Assembly (NCBI GenBank): GCA_029582155.1
Contig: CM055897.1
Coordinates: 7,900,795 to 7,964,794 of the forward strand
Source of the DNA: Panopea generosa
Lineage: Eukaryota > Mollusca > Bivalvia > Adapedonta > Hiatellidae
Direction: 5' to 3'
Length of the DNA stretch: 64,000 bases
Shown: positions 1 through 12,131 of the stretch, one piece after another
How the letters are laid out: every line of letters begins with the position of its first letter
Position numbering within the stretch: the stretch's first letter is position 1
The notes under the pieces: model-generated
Told to the model about the DNA's origin: nothing
Database searches by the model: none
What the model saw: only the letters and a program-made list of their open reading frames with translations
Position numbers and translations under genes: made by a program

Positions 1-3000
1 AATTATATAATATACACCTGTGTTCGAGTGTGTCACGTCATTATATAATTTACAGCAATGTTTGAGTATGTCAAATCATCATATAATTTACACCTGTGTC
101 TGAGTATGTCACATCATTATGTAATTTACACCAATGTTTGTGTATGTCACATCGTTTTAAAATTTACACCAATGTCTGAGTATGTCACATCATTATAGAG
201 TATACATCAACGTTAATTTATGTCACGTCATTATATAATTTACATCAATGTTTGAGTATGTCACGTCATTATATAATTTACACCTGTGTCTGAGTACGTC
301 ATTATATAATTTATATCAATGTTTAAGTATGTCACGTATTTATATAATTTACACCAACGTTGAAGTATGTCACTTCCTTATATAATTTACACCAATGTTT
401 AAGTATGTTACGTAGTTATATAATTTACACCAATGTTTGAGTATGTTATGTCATCATATTATTTACACCTGTGTCTGAGTATGTCACGTCATTATATAAT
501 TTACACCAATGTTTGAGTATGTCACATCATAATATAATTCACAACAATGTTGAAATATGTCACGTTATTATATAATTTGCATCAAAGTTTGAGTATGTCA
601 TGTCTTAATATAATTTACACCAATGTTTGAGTATGTCACGTCTTTATATAATTTACATCAATGTTTGACTATGTCACGTCATTATATAATTTATACAAAT
701 GTTTGAGTATGTCAAATCAGTATAAAATTTACACCTGTGTCTGTGTATGTCGTTTCATTATATAATTTACACCAATGTTTGAGTAAGTCACGTCATTATA
801 TTATTTACATCAATGTTTGAGTAAGTCACGTCTAATTAACACCATTGTTTGAGTATGTCGCATTTTTATATAATTACTCCATTGTTTGAGTATGTCACGT
901 CATCATATAATATACACCTGAGTCTGAGTATGTCACGTTATTATATAATTTACAACAATGTTTAAGTATGTCACATCATAATATAATTTACATCAACGTT
1001 GAATTATGTCACGTCATTATATAATTTACACCAATGTTTGAGTATGTCACGTCTTTATATAATTTATACCAATGTTTGAGTATGTCACATCGTTATATAA
1101 TTAACACCAACGTTGAAGTATGTCACGTCATCATATAATTTACATCAATGTTGGGTATGTCATGTCTTTATATAATTTACACCAATGTTTGGGTGTGTCA
1201 CGTCTTTATATAATTTACACCAATGTTTGGGTGTGTCACGTCTTAATATAATTTACACCAGTGTTTGAGCATGTCACGTCATTATATAATTGACATTAAT
1301 GTTTGACTATGTCACTTCATTATATAATATATAACCATGTTTAAGTATGTCATATAATTATATAATTTACACCTGAGTCTGAATATGTCACGTCATTACA
1401 TAATTTACACAAATGTTTTAGTATGTCACGTCATTATATAATGTACACCTTTGTTTGAGTCTGTCACATCATTATATATTATACACTCACATCGAAGTAT
1501 GTCAAGTCATTATATGATATACACCGTGTTTGAGAATGTCAAATCATCATATAATTTACACCCGAGTCTGAGTACGTCACGTCATTATATAATTTACACC
1601 AATGTTTGAATATGTCACTTTGTTATATTATTTACACCAATGTTTGAGTATGTCACGTCTTTATATAATTTACACCAATGTTTGAGATTGTCACATCATT
1701 ATATAATTTACAGCAATGTTTGAACATATCACATCATTATATAATTTACACGAATGTTTGTGTATGTCACTTCATTATATAATTTACACCTGTGTCTGAG
1801 TATGTCACGTCATTATATAATTTACACCCGTGTTTGAGTCTTTCACATCATTATATTATTTACACTAACGTTGAAGAATGTCACATCATTATATAATCTA
1901 CATCAATGTTTGAGTATGTCACGTTTTTATATAGTTTACACCAATGTTTGAGTATGCCACGTAATTATAATTTATACCAATGTTTGAGTATGTAACGTCA
2001 TCATACAATTTACACCTGTGTCTGAGTATGTCACATCATTATATAATTTACATCAACGTTTAAGTATGTCACGTCATTATTTAATTTACACCAATGTGTG
2101 AGTATGTCACGTAATTATATAATTTACACCAATGTTTGAGTGTGTTACATCATCGTATAATTTACACCTGTGTCTGAGTATGTCACGTTGTTAAATAATT
2201 TACACCAATGTTTGAGTATGTCACATCATTATAATATTGACATCAACGTTGAAATATAACACGGCATTAAATAATGTACACCAATGTTTGAGTATGTCAC
2301 GTCATTATATAATGAAAACCAATGTCTCTGTATGTCACATCATTATATAATTTACACCAATGTCTGAGTATGTCACGTCATTATATAATTTACTCCAATG
2401 TTTGAGTATGGCATGTTATTATATAATTTACACCAATGTCTGAGTATGTCACGTCATTATATAATTTACTCCAATGTTTGAGTATGTCACGTCTTATGTA
2501 ATGTACACCCGTGTTTGGGTGTTTCACATCATTATATAATATACATCAACGTTAAAGTATGTCACGTCATCATATAATATACACCCGTGTTTGCGTGTGT
2601 CACATCATTATATAATTTACCCCAACGTCGAAGTATGTCACGTCATTTTATAATATACAACCGTGTTTGAGTATGGCACACCATTATATAATTTACACCT
2701 GTGTCTGAGTATGTTACGTCGTTATATAATTTACACCAATGTTTGAATATGTCATTTATTTATATACTTTACACCAATGTTTGAGCAGGTCACATCATCA
2801 TATAATTTACACCTGTGTCTGAGTATGTCATGTCATTATATAATTTACACGAATGTTTGAATATGTCACATCGTTATTTAATTGATACCAACGTTGAAGT
2901 ATGTCCACGTCTTTATATAATTTAAATCAATCTTTGAGTATGTCTTTTCTTTATATAATTTACATCAATGTTTGAGTATGTCACGTCTTTATATAATTTA

Positions 3001-3095
3001 AACCAATATTTGAATATAGCACTTCATTATATAATTTACACCAATGTTTGTGTATGTCACGTCATTATATAATTTACACCAATGTTTGAGTATGT
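1..3095. repeat. 38-bp satellite array, about 80 copies
   Basis: A head-to-tail array of a 38-bp unit runs from the window edge to about 3,095. Each unit contains ATTATATAATTTACACCAAT followed by GTTTGAGTATGTCACGTC. Units differ by scattered substitutions and 1-bp indels, for example CCTGTGTCTGAG or CAACGTTGAAG in place of CAATGTTTGAG. These variants recur, which suggests diverged subtypes spread along the array. There are no interspersed unique spacers and no sustained open frame. The array is cut by the left window edge, so its true length is unknown. It behaves like a non-coding AT-rich satellite. Confidence 0.97.
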
Positions 3096-3204
3096 TAAAA
3101 CTAATATAAAGACACAAACTTTAGTATTCATTCCAGTTGCCTGACCGCGATTTTATAACTTAGACAAATCACGCTCGGCGTCTTTCTTGGTAAAATCAAT
3201 ACTA

Positions 3205-3322
3205 AACATATGCAGAAAAAGTGTTCACCTAAAGACACCACACATAGCCGCAGCGGAGGATCGAACCCAAGACCCTCCGATCACGAGTTCGATACTCTGC
3301 CACTGGGCAACAAGCTCAACAA
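3205..3322 (-). mobile_element. tRNA-derived SINE, family B (degenerate)
   Basis: On the minus strand this reads as a tRNA-like head with a B-box-like stretch (forward: GGATCGAACCCAAGACCCTC) followed by a body containing GCTATGTGTGG. The same head and body occur at 32.60-32.72 kb (minus) and 42.07-42.24 kb (plus), so it is a dispersed family. The anticodon arm and acceptor pairing of a working tRNA are not preserved. Confidence 0.75.
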
Positions 3323-4393
3323 ATGTGGTGCTCATATAAATCAATGTAGATACCATTCCATTGTTATTGAATAATAATTTTATTTCACTTTATAAGTTGT
3401 AGGACACGTACAAAAGGAAAATAAATATCATTAACTAAGCGTGGTGATACGTACAATGTTTTACGAATAATACATTCATGTTTTGTTTTTGCTCAACATT
3501 TAAAAACAGTTCAGGAATACCTTTGTCTTCACATTTGTAAGAATGTAATGTATTTCGGGTCAAGACGTTTTTCTCATTGACTGTTCCAAGGAAGTAACAC
3601 CTGTATTGTCTATTATAAAAATCATATACATTACTTGTATTTGTGCTCGTGTGGTGAATTAATGCGTTTCTCAATATACATATAATAATCAGTTATCAAC
3701 TTATTATAGCTCGAATGCGACGAAATATCTGAGCTTATATATAAACCGCTCTCGAGTCTGCTACCTAGACAGACTTAGTTATGTTTGTAGAGGCATCGAA
3801 ATAAGCTTGTGATCGAACCAGCAATCTTTGGCGTACGCGGTCAACCTCTATCCACTACACTCCCGCTTGTCTTATATTATACTTGTAAATGATATATGCA
3901 ACCAAAGAATAACATGTCGAGTTAATGGCACAAATTAAGGCTTTGGTGTACCCGTAGTGCATATGAGGCCAACCAACGTGTAAAATTCCGTATCACTGGC
4001 TAACAATATTTATATACAACAAAACTACTCGTAACGTTCTTCAAAAGAAATTGGCACCATCGTTAACAAAGTAAGGTTTTCATACTCTCATACAATGTCT
4101 TCAAATTACGATCTTTGTTATAAATACTAATAAAGTTCTAACTTGATAAACATTTTTGACTAATACTCGTACTATACCTTATTGATATTGATTATCATTT
4201 TTATCATATTCGATACTTTAAACATTTATTGAAACTGTATAAATAGATTATTATAATAAATTGCAATTTCGCCTTACACATTCGTATATTGTATTTAGTT
4301 TGAAGCCTTTGTATGCTTAGTTTGGGAAGCGGATAATTCCAATTTTCAGACATTGTTAATAATATGTTGTAGGTAACGGATTTATCATCACAC
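3323..4393. other. Gene-free stretch upstream of receptor paralogue 1
   Basis: No convincing coding region was seen on either strand. A short tRNA-like motif on the minus strand near 3,808-3,862 (forward: GATCGAACCAGCAATC) may be a SINE relic. The exons encoding the extracellular N-terminus of the receptor that begins at 4,424 were looked for here and not found; they may be deleted or lie beyond the satellite. Confidence 0.5.
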
Positions 4394-4423
4394 ATGTTTC
4401 TTATTCAAAGTTTCTTTTTTCAG

Positions 4424-6035
4424 GATACTTGTCAGCGTGTTTTCTGTTCCGACGGTTTTATCTATTCAAATGAGAGTTGCAGACCTGAACATCCTTATGA
4501 GTGCATGGCTGCCTTTATGACGATAATGGCAAACAGCACAGTTACGGTTCGAGGAAGTATTCAAAGCGATCTAGAAATTTCCATCGAATCTGTTCTACCT
4601 ATATCGGAAAATGTCGTTTGGGATATTCACATTGGCAAAGAAAATATCTTTCAAATTGACAAAACTGTTGACATGGATAAAGTGAAATATTTTTTGCTGC
4701 ATATTGTGTTTATGTATACTGAAAATATAATGCAAAATGTATTTGACCTAAACGGACACAGCTTTACTGTAAATCATGAAGATGAAGATGTCATATTCAA
4801 AGTGTCGCTTGTTGGAAACGATTTTTTCATGAATGGAATAAAATCACAATATAGTAAAACTAGTCTATTACACAGACCGTATGGAAACTATTCCTGTTAT
4901 AAACAGCCAGTTACCAGGGTAACGAAAACATGTGCATTTATTCAAATTAATTTAACAGAATACAATTTCTGTAAGAATAAAGAGGGAGTTAGCTTTCCTG
5001 ACCACGGCCTGGTGTTGAATAACGCACACTTTATAAGACAAATTATCGATCGGGAAATACTAGAGGTGTGTGTGAATGACTACATTACATTAATGAAGGA
5101 GGCCAGCATTGAAAATACAATTGAACAATCCAGCCAAGAGATTATGAGTTATATTACATTTACATGTTCTATTATTTCAATTGCATGTCTGATTATAACT
5201 ATTGTGACGTACAGCATATTCCCTGTATTACGAACACAACCGTCAATAAACAACATGTGTTTGTCCATTTTCTTTTTGTGTGGGCAAATTTTGTTTCTTG
5301 CAGGGTCACAGCAGACACATTATTACACACTATGCGTTATCATCGCTGGTCTTTTGCATTTTTTATGGTTGATGGCTATTTTATGGACAGGTGTTTGCTC
5401 ATTTCATATGGCTCGCGTATTGAACGGTTTGCGTCATTACAACTGGACGAACTGATCGACTTAAGCAGACGTGTAAATACTTCATAATAACATTCTCAAT
5501 CACTCTGATATTTATGTCAGTAAATGTTGCCTGGTCACTTGCTACTTACGATATGCAGAATATCGGATACGGTCCCACTGGTGGGGTATGTTGGATTTCT
5601 AACGCTACTTTAATAGCTTATACTATTTCACTTCCAGCTTCGGTAGTCGTTGTATGTAATGTTATATTACTATTGGTTGTCATTTGCAAGATCAAGAGTA
5701 TGCCGTCTGTCAACTCAGCTACTATCCAAAACCGACGATACTTCTTTGTGTATATAAAACTGTCTACACTTACAGGATTTACTTGGCTGACAATTATCCC
5801 TTACCTTCTTACAGATAATGTACTGTTCGAGTATGTATATAACATCCTTCATTCAAGTTTTGGGGTTTTCATTATGTTAGCATTCATTTGTAACACTCGG
5901 ATCTTAAGGCTGTATCGAGGTATGTTATGTAGAAAGCATCATCAAAAGCAGAGACGTCGATATAATGATAACCATTTCGATCTTAGCCACTCAACTGTAT
6001 CTGCATGTTTGAGCCATACAGGAGAAAATACATGA
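4424..6035 (+). pseudogene. Secretin/adhesion-like 7TM receptor, paralogue 1, terminal exon, one frameshift
   Basis: This is the large 3' exon of a seven-transmembrane receptor of the secretin/adhesion superfamily (7tm_2 type), expected in the plasma membrane; the ligand is unknown. A pyrimidine-rich acceptor (TTTCTTTTTTCAG) ends at 4,423 and the exon opens in phase 0 with DTCQRVFC. An extracellular part with paired cysteines (to about 5,140) precedes TM1 (SYITFTCSIISIACL). TM2 contains NNMCLSIFFLCGQ, TM3 HFLWLMAILWTGVCSFHM, TM4 NVAWSLA, TM6 TGFTWLTIIPYLL and TM7 NILHSSFGVF. The frame beginning at 4,394 stops at 5,455, while TM4 to the C-terminus is open in another frame to 6,035. Alignment with paralogue 2 places a single one-base shift at about 5,436-5,452, in the intracellular loop after TM3. 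Either the gene is a young pseudogene or this is an assembly indel. No upstream exons are visible in the preceding 1.3 kb. Confidence 0.88.
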
Positions 6036-6715
6036 TACTTACTTCATAGTTTATAAAATTGTGTTACAGTCTGGTAAAACAAAAAATATTGCTATATTAG
6101 TCAAGTATATTGCAGGTAATAGAGCAAATTTTATAAATGATTTTTAAAGTAAAGTAAATTTGTATTTTAAAGAAATAAAATGTATTTGTTTCAACTGTCA
6201 AAGACATATATCTTTTGAAGAAATACGTCTTCTGACACTAAACATTTTGGACATAGAGATGGTAAGGACGTGCATCTAGCCAATATTATTTATATTAACA
6301 CATCAAAGCCATTCATACTCTGTTTATGTTTATGTTATATGTTTTGTTTTGTTTGTCCCACTCATGCATTGATATTTTGTATGATGCTGAGCTGTATATG
6401 CCTAAGTCGAAAATGTATGCTCTGTTCTATTATCAAACTTATTGGAAAAAAATGTTAATTGACTTATCTGCATTTATAAACGTGTACATGACATTGTATG
6501 TGTTTATAGGTGCTGTGGTATGATGCATGTACTAGCTATGTTTATTGTTGAAGTTTTAACAAAATCAAATCTCGAATCGGCGAGACATTATGGGGAGGAG
6601 TGTCGAATTATTTTTTAAAAACTGATTAACAAACAATTATTTCTGTATAGAAGATAAAACTGTTTCTAACATGTCGAATATGTTTTCATCAATTTCTTGT
6701 ATGTTGTTCTTGTTC
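6036..6715. other. 3' flank of receptor paralogue 1
   Basis: AT-rich sequence with AATAAA-like motifs, for example AAATAAAATG near 6,172, which could serve as a polyadenylation signal for the receptor. No further coding evidence was seen. Confidence 0.4.
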
Positions 6716-6810
6716 TAGTTGTATGGTGTTTAGTGTCAGTTTTAACAAATTTTCTTTCATATGGTGACGGTGTTTACTTCAGACATTATTTCTGAATTCA
6801 TTTATCTGGA
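6716..6810 (-). mobile_element. SINE family A, tail fragment
   Basis: The segment starting GTTGTATGGTGTTTAGTGTC matches, with substitutions, the tail of the SINE at 18.31-18.62 kb (GTTGTATGGTGTTTAGCGTC). The match continues through the TCATAT.G.GACG.TGT.TACTT block. The tRNA-like head is absent, so it is a truncated, aged copy. Confidence 0.65.
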
Positions 6811-7941
6811 TCCACTGACTAAACGATATGTGTTTCATTTTGCAAATTATCACGAGGCATTGTTTTATTTAGATTTCATGATAGGCCTTTCGACAAATAC
6901 ACATGCTGGTATAGACAATTTCATTTCAGTGAAACATTTACATTGAGTATATTTATTTAAAATCAAATGGTATATCAACATATTTTTGTGATGCAAATTA
7001 TTTTTCTCCAAAAATATTGGATATTATCAGTCCAAAATAAATGGCGTTGCATCGATTCTAAAAACGTCTTATGTCAAAAACGGACATTGTTGTTGTTATA
7101 ATATTTTTTTCTCATTTGAATTGAAACATACCTTAAGCTGCTATTGATGGTAATAATCGTAATTTCTGTATTATCAAACAAAATAAACCAGGACTATCAC
7201 ACATTACGTAATGTATTTTCTTAAATTTAATACCGTAATTTTCATCTCATTTGTAAGTACAATGACGATTTTAAAACAACCTTGTGCGACATGATTCGTC
7301 TTCCTCTGACGCTTATGATTTAAGTGTTTCGAATGACGCCGAGTCAAGTGCATGCCGCCATATTGGTATCAAAACAGACAGCCGAGGCCAATGTTTTCAT
7401 ATATGCTTTCTCTTTAAATGATTCTACCATGGACATGGGTAGCGAGAATGGGTACACCCGTAAACATATCTAAGCCCATGGTTTGGCAATTGTCTGTTCC
7501 AAAGCGATGATGCATACTGTCACATATCATACTTGATGGTATGTGTTTTGTCCTTATAATAAGTATGATTATTATTACCCTATATATGTATTATCTTTAT
7601 TCTGTCGTAGTTGGTGTTTTCTTCCAATGCATTGTCTCCTGTTTTTTTTTAGATATTTATTGGACAATATATTTAAATATTTAAGGACAACAGAAAACAA
7701 ATTGCGATTAACCTTAACTACTTTGAGATTGCATTGAAATGAACGAAAGCAAAATACACTCGGGGACTTTGAAAACGCACATCTTACATACAGGTTATTT
7801 CAGTATAGAAAATATCATCCGATTTCACAGAACGTTTTAATACGTTAAGACTGCCATCTCTGTCTTCTACTGTCAAAGTTTCATGACTAAGACTTGATTT
7901 TTTTATGTATTGTTTCCCATTGTTAAAAGCTACCCCCAAAA
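6811..7941. other. Gene-free stretch
   Basis: AT-rich DNA with no supported coding region, RNA gene or tandem array on either strand. Confidence 0.4.
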
Positions 7942-8025
7942 GTGAAAATTCAGAGGCGTCAATAACGAGTGCATGTATCTAGGCGAATGATTCATACACT
8001 CGTTATTGACGCCTGTGAATTTTCA
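7942..8025. repeat. Hairpin: ~30-bp inverted repeat with 25-nt loop
   Basis: The left arm (7,942-7,971) contains GAGGCGTCAATAACGAGTG. The right arm (7,997-8,025) contains CACTCGTTATTGACGCC and continues TGTGAATTTTC. Pairing is nearly complete, with one or two mismatches. It could be a solo hairpin, a small MITE remnant or a structured transcript; the sequence alone does not decide. Confidence 0.85.
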
Positions 8026-8704
8026 TTAAACAAATGAAAGGAAGACGATATAGAATAATGTTGATCGCTATGTTTACTATATTGTTCTACTGTAAATATA
8101 TAAATGAAATATTCTAGAGAAAATATTAATACTGATATTTTGTACATATAAATGGTTTATAAAATTAATTGATGCACCATCGATAGGTAACATCTGTTCT
8201 TTCAGAACAATGGATTTGTAATAAAGCCTTTTGTGTATAAAATATTTTGTATATTGTTGACATATTGTAATTTCATCTCTATCCGATAATAAGTACACAG
8301 GGTATTACATACAGAAAGAATCATTAGTATAGAAACAGTGAATTTCACAATTGTAATGTCGCTACTTTTAAAGAATATTCTGTCAAAATTATTTCTTCCA
8401 ATTAATTCTAGTTCGGTTGCAAAGAAAACTCAAAGCTTAACAGTGAACCGAGTTGGCTCCCTTGAAGGTTATCAAACTTTGTTTCATGCTCAACTCAAGC
8501 ATTTGTGCTCAACTCATAAGGAAATGCTCTCATTATAAGAAAATAAATGTAAATACCTGTAACTTTCAACTTCAAATCTGCATTAATACTCTCAAATTCA
8601 AGACTGGGTTCAGTGTTTACTCTTTAATTTGTGTTTTTATTTCAATCCTTGAAATTGTTATTGAGAACGAATTTGAGTTTAGTATGAAAAAAGTTTTATA
8701 ACTT
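8026..8704. other. Gene-free stretch
   Basis: AT-rich; only short incidental frames without recognisable motifs. Confidence 0.4.
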
Positions 8705-8815
8705 CGGGGCCAATACTGGGTGTTGATTCTTAAGAGTCATTTGGTCGAGCTGGGGATTGAACCCGCACACCCTGGAATGAGCGCTGAACACTATACCACA
8801 ATACCAACAGCACTT
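8705..8815 (-). mobile_element. tRNA-derived SINE-like fragment
   Basis: On the forward strand this reads GAGCTGGGGATTGAACCCGC followed by ACACCCTGGAATGAGCGC, the reverse complement of a tRNA-like T-arm/B-box and anticodon region. Its body does not obviously match families A to C here, so it is listed separately. Confidence 0.5.
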
Positions 8816-9239
8816 TTACCTCGATTCTGTGCACGGTACTTTATAAGTATAATTATAACCGCTGTTCTATTTATGAGAACATCAAAACTGATGATTCTCA
8901 GATATAAGGATAACTTTTCCCTCAACGATGTAAAATAAAATTAATTTAAACTAAGTGTGATCTCGTTCTTAGCCATATTCAAAGGTGATATAACAGTCGA
9001 ATTATTACATTGAGTTCAGTTTAAACAATATTACAAGGTTTCTGTTTTAATTTTTTTTTTTTTAAATATTTAACTATATAAACTGGAACCAGTTATAAAA
9101 TCGTTAACAACATACTGGGAGGGCCGAAGTCAATTCAATGTAATAAAGGAATAACATTGGTGAACTGTACTATTGATAGTGCAGTAAAGGTACTCTCAAA
9201 GTTATATAATCTTTACCATTCAGCATTGGTGAAGCATAT
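8816..9239. other. Gene-free stretch upstream of receptor paralogue 2
   Basis: No coding motif was seen. A T-run lies near 9,045-9,062. Promoter elements of the downstream receptor could be here but none is distinctive. Confidence 0.35.
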
Positions 9240-12131
9240 GTGATTGTTACATGTATTTGCGTTAAAAAGTTTTGCAATAAGCTGCTCGTTTGTGTCTTTA
9301 CGGTGATATATTTAGAACATACCATTTCTGATTTTGTTCCAATTTATATTAATAACAGATTACTTGCACACTGTCAAGTCGATTTATGTCATCCGTTCCG
9401 TTCTGAACCCATACCTATTTCAAGTGAATCTAGGATGGATAATACTTCTCAAAGATTGGATTTAATGGTGGACATGTCTAATATAACAGCTACGCAAAGC
9501 ACTTTTACAACCAGCGAAAATACTTTTACAACAGCTACAACTACAATGGACAGAAGTATTAATTCAGATGAAATTAAGTGTTGCTCTAATTGTTTATGCG
9601 ACGATGGGTGCCACGTGCGCGGGGATTGTTGTCCAGATGGAATAGAACAGTCAAAAGGCAGTCGCAGCTGCATATCCTGTGGGAGGTAGATATAAATGTA
9701 TCAATGCAAAAGTGCGTAAAAACGTCGATTTAAACTTTGGAAATGTTTTCTACAATATGGTAGCGAAGTGTCACGTTACTTACCCGGATAAGCATATAAT
9801 TGAAAACTGTGTAAACGCAACAACAGATATTGATAGTTACATACCAGTTATAAACATACGAACAAATTATCCTTCCGCAATATCTACATCGCTCAATGCA
9901 ATTATACAGACATATATTTAATGTTACAGTGGACAGTTTCAGTTAATGCACTGACACTCACCTTACAGACATCACGAAGTCAAATATAATTCCAATGGTT
10001 CTATCACATAAAGACTGCAATATCTTATTTGATACGCCAGATGGATATCTTAGACCTTCAACTTGCACACCATTTATTGACACGTGTAATCAAACAGGGA
10101 AGTGGTTACGCTACGATGAAGACATTGAACAAGCCTGTTTGGCCTACAAAGCGCCATATGATGGAGAGTATCGAAATATATTTTGCTATATATGTAACGT
10201 GGTGCATCCTTCTTACAGAGAGGTATGTGTCAACTATCCACGTGTAAGTCGGGAAAAAACTATTCCCTCGTTTTCGGTGCTTCTAGACTTTCGATCTACC
10301 AGTACATTAGTCGAGCAGTTACCGATGATTACCTGTCAAAACGGCTTTCTTTACGGCAGTTTTATGGTACGCAGTGTTTCATGTAGATATAATTATGATA
10401 GTGTTGATTTGAACAACTTTTGCTTAATACTTCCAGAATAAAAATGATATGAAATTCTTATTATCAAAATATATCAATATATTCTAAATTCTTTTATTAC
10501 AGGAAAGATGTCAGCGTGTGTTTTGTCAATATAACTTTATATTCGAGAATGGAAACTGCGTATTTAACAAAACGCATACTTGTTTTGCTGCGTTCGTTAA
10601 GTTTATGCCTGAAAACTCAAAGAAAATAGACGCAAAAATTCAGAGCAAGTTCGAAACAATGTTGGAGACGCTCTTCCCATTTCTTGAATATGTCAAGTGG
10701 GATGTATATTATAGTCAGGCGAAAATAACTGACAAACCGGCAACTAATCACAATAAAACCTTTGCAGACTACTTTCTTCTCACTGTCGTGTTTACCTATA
10801 ATAAAGACATCCTAGAACATATATTAGAACTGCATGGAAATTCCTGTACAATTAATCAAGAGGAAAGGAAGATCATTTTTAGGACAACTATTGTAGACAC
10901 AGCATATAATATGTCTGCTACACGTTAACAATGGCACAATAAAAATAAAGGACATGTTATTGAACCGCCATCTTTTCAGAGAGATGAGTGTTTTGGGCAA
11001 AAATATGAACAAGTGACATCAAAGTGTCATTTAATCAAAATTAATTTAACAGAGATGAATTTCACTCAGCATACATATGGCTTGTATTTCCCGGACCAAG
11101 ATTTTGTTTTGAAAAATGACCAGTTTACATACGAACGGCCAAATTCAGAAACTATACATGTTTGCCTTGACCATTATATATACTTAATAAATAAAATTTC
11201 TGGAGGAATATCTACTAGCTCAACAGGTTATGGTTCCAATATCATTGGTTACGTAACATTTGTATGTACCAGTATATCAATATTGTCTTTAGTGATCACG
11301 CTTCTAACATATAGTGTATTCTCTTCACTACGTACACAACCAGGGATAAATAATATGTGTCTATCATTCTGGTTTCTTAGTGGTCAAATTTTGTTTCTTG
11401 CTGGAATTAACCAAACTAGTATTCACTTGGTGTGTGTCATCATTGGTGCACTCTTGCATTTTCTATGGCTGATGACAGTTTTATGGACTGGCGTATGTTC
11501 TTTTCATATGTTTACTGTCATGAATAATATGAAGGCTAGAAATGGTAAACTGAACCGTCTGAAAAAGACTTGCTTCTATATGGTTTGAACAACATTGTGT
11601 ACCATAACTTTAATCTCGATTAATGTAGCATGGTCTTTGGCTTCTTCTAATAATGTAGATATTGGTTATGGCCCAAGTCGAGAAATATGTTGGATTTCAA
11701 ACTTTGATTTTGTCGCGTACACTCTTACACTTCCTGCGTTGGTTGTTGTCATGGGAATTGTGATATTATTATCGATTGTCATCTATAAAATCAGAAACAT
11801 GCCAGTCTGTCAATTCAGCTACAGTTCAAAAACGACGATATCTCTTCGTGTACATAAAACTGTCTTCGCTCAAGGGGTTACTTGGTTGACCATAATTCCA
11901 TACCTTCTTACCAATATTGAAGTGTTTCAATATATATACGATATCCTTCATTCAAGTTTCGGTGTTTTCATCATGTGTGCTTTCGTTTGTAACATTCGAG
12001 TATTCCGAATGTATAGAGGATGTTGTTGCAAATTACGGACATCCATATTTGGTAAAATATCTGGTAAATGGACAGCATATATAATATCTAACGAACGTTC
12101 GTTTAATGAAGCCAACATAAACTCTAAATAA
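9240..12131 (+). pseudogene. Secretin/adhesion-like 7TM receptor, paralogue 2, multiply disrupted
   Basis: A longer relative of the 4.4-6.0 kb receptor on the same strand. The N-terminal part (9,240-9,689) has a hydrophobic leader-like stretch, a Ser/Thr-rich linker and the cluster CCSNCLCDDGCHVRGDCCPD, which resembles a somatomedin-B-like Cys module. A second Cys-rich part follows (YRNIFCYICNVV). The donor ATG|GTACGC at 10,367 and acceptor TTTTATTACAG ending 10,502 are both phase 0; the last exon opens ERCQRVFC, matching DTCQRVFC of paralogue 1. The 7TM core is clear: NNMCLSFWFLSGQ, HFLWLMTVLWTGVCSFHM, NVAWSLA, TWLTIIPYLL. Lesions: frame changes near 9,685, 9,872 and about 9,990; in-frame TAA at 10,926 and TGA at 11,586 (before TM4); and a compensated +1/-1 pair at about 11,812 and 11,875. 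No clear ATG precedes the leader; the open frame starts at a GTG. It is almost certainly a pseudogene. Confidence 0.9.
10367..10502 (+). other. Intron preceding the 7TM exon of receptor paralogue 2
   Basis: The donor GTACGC follows a codon boundary after ITCQNGFLYGSFM. The acceptor is TTCTTTTATTACAG. The 136-nt AT-rich interval contains in-frame stops. The acceptor position and phase match the acceptor ending at 4,423 in paralogue 1, which supports the intron pre-dating the duplication. Confidence 0.65.

Noticed and set aside
1-3095. CRISPR-like array
   Set aside because: Units are contiguous with no unique spacers, and the sequence is clearly animal nuclear DNA.
11586-11588. Programmed readthrough or selenocysteine at the TGA in receptor paralogue 2
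   Set aside because: A second stop (TAA) and several frameshifts elsewhere in the same gene make decay the simpler explanation, and no SECIS-like element was recognised.
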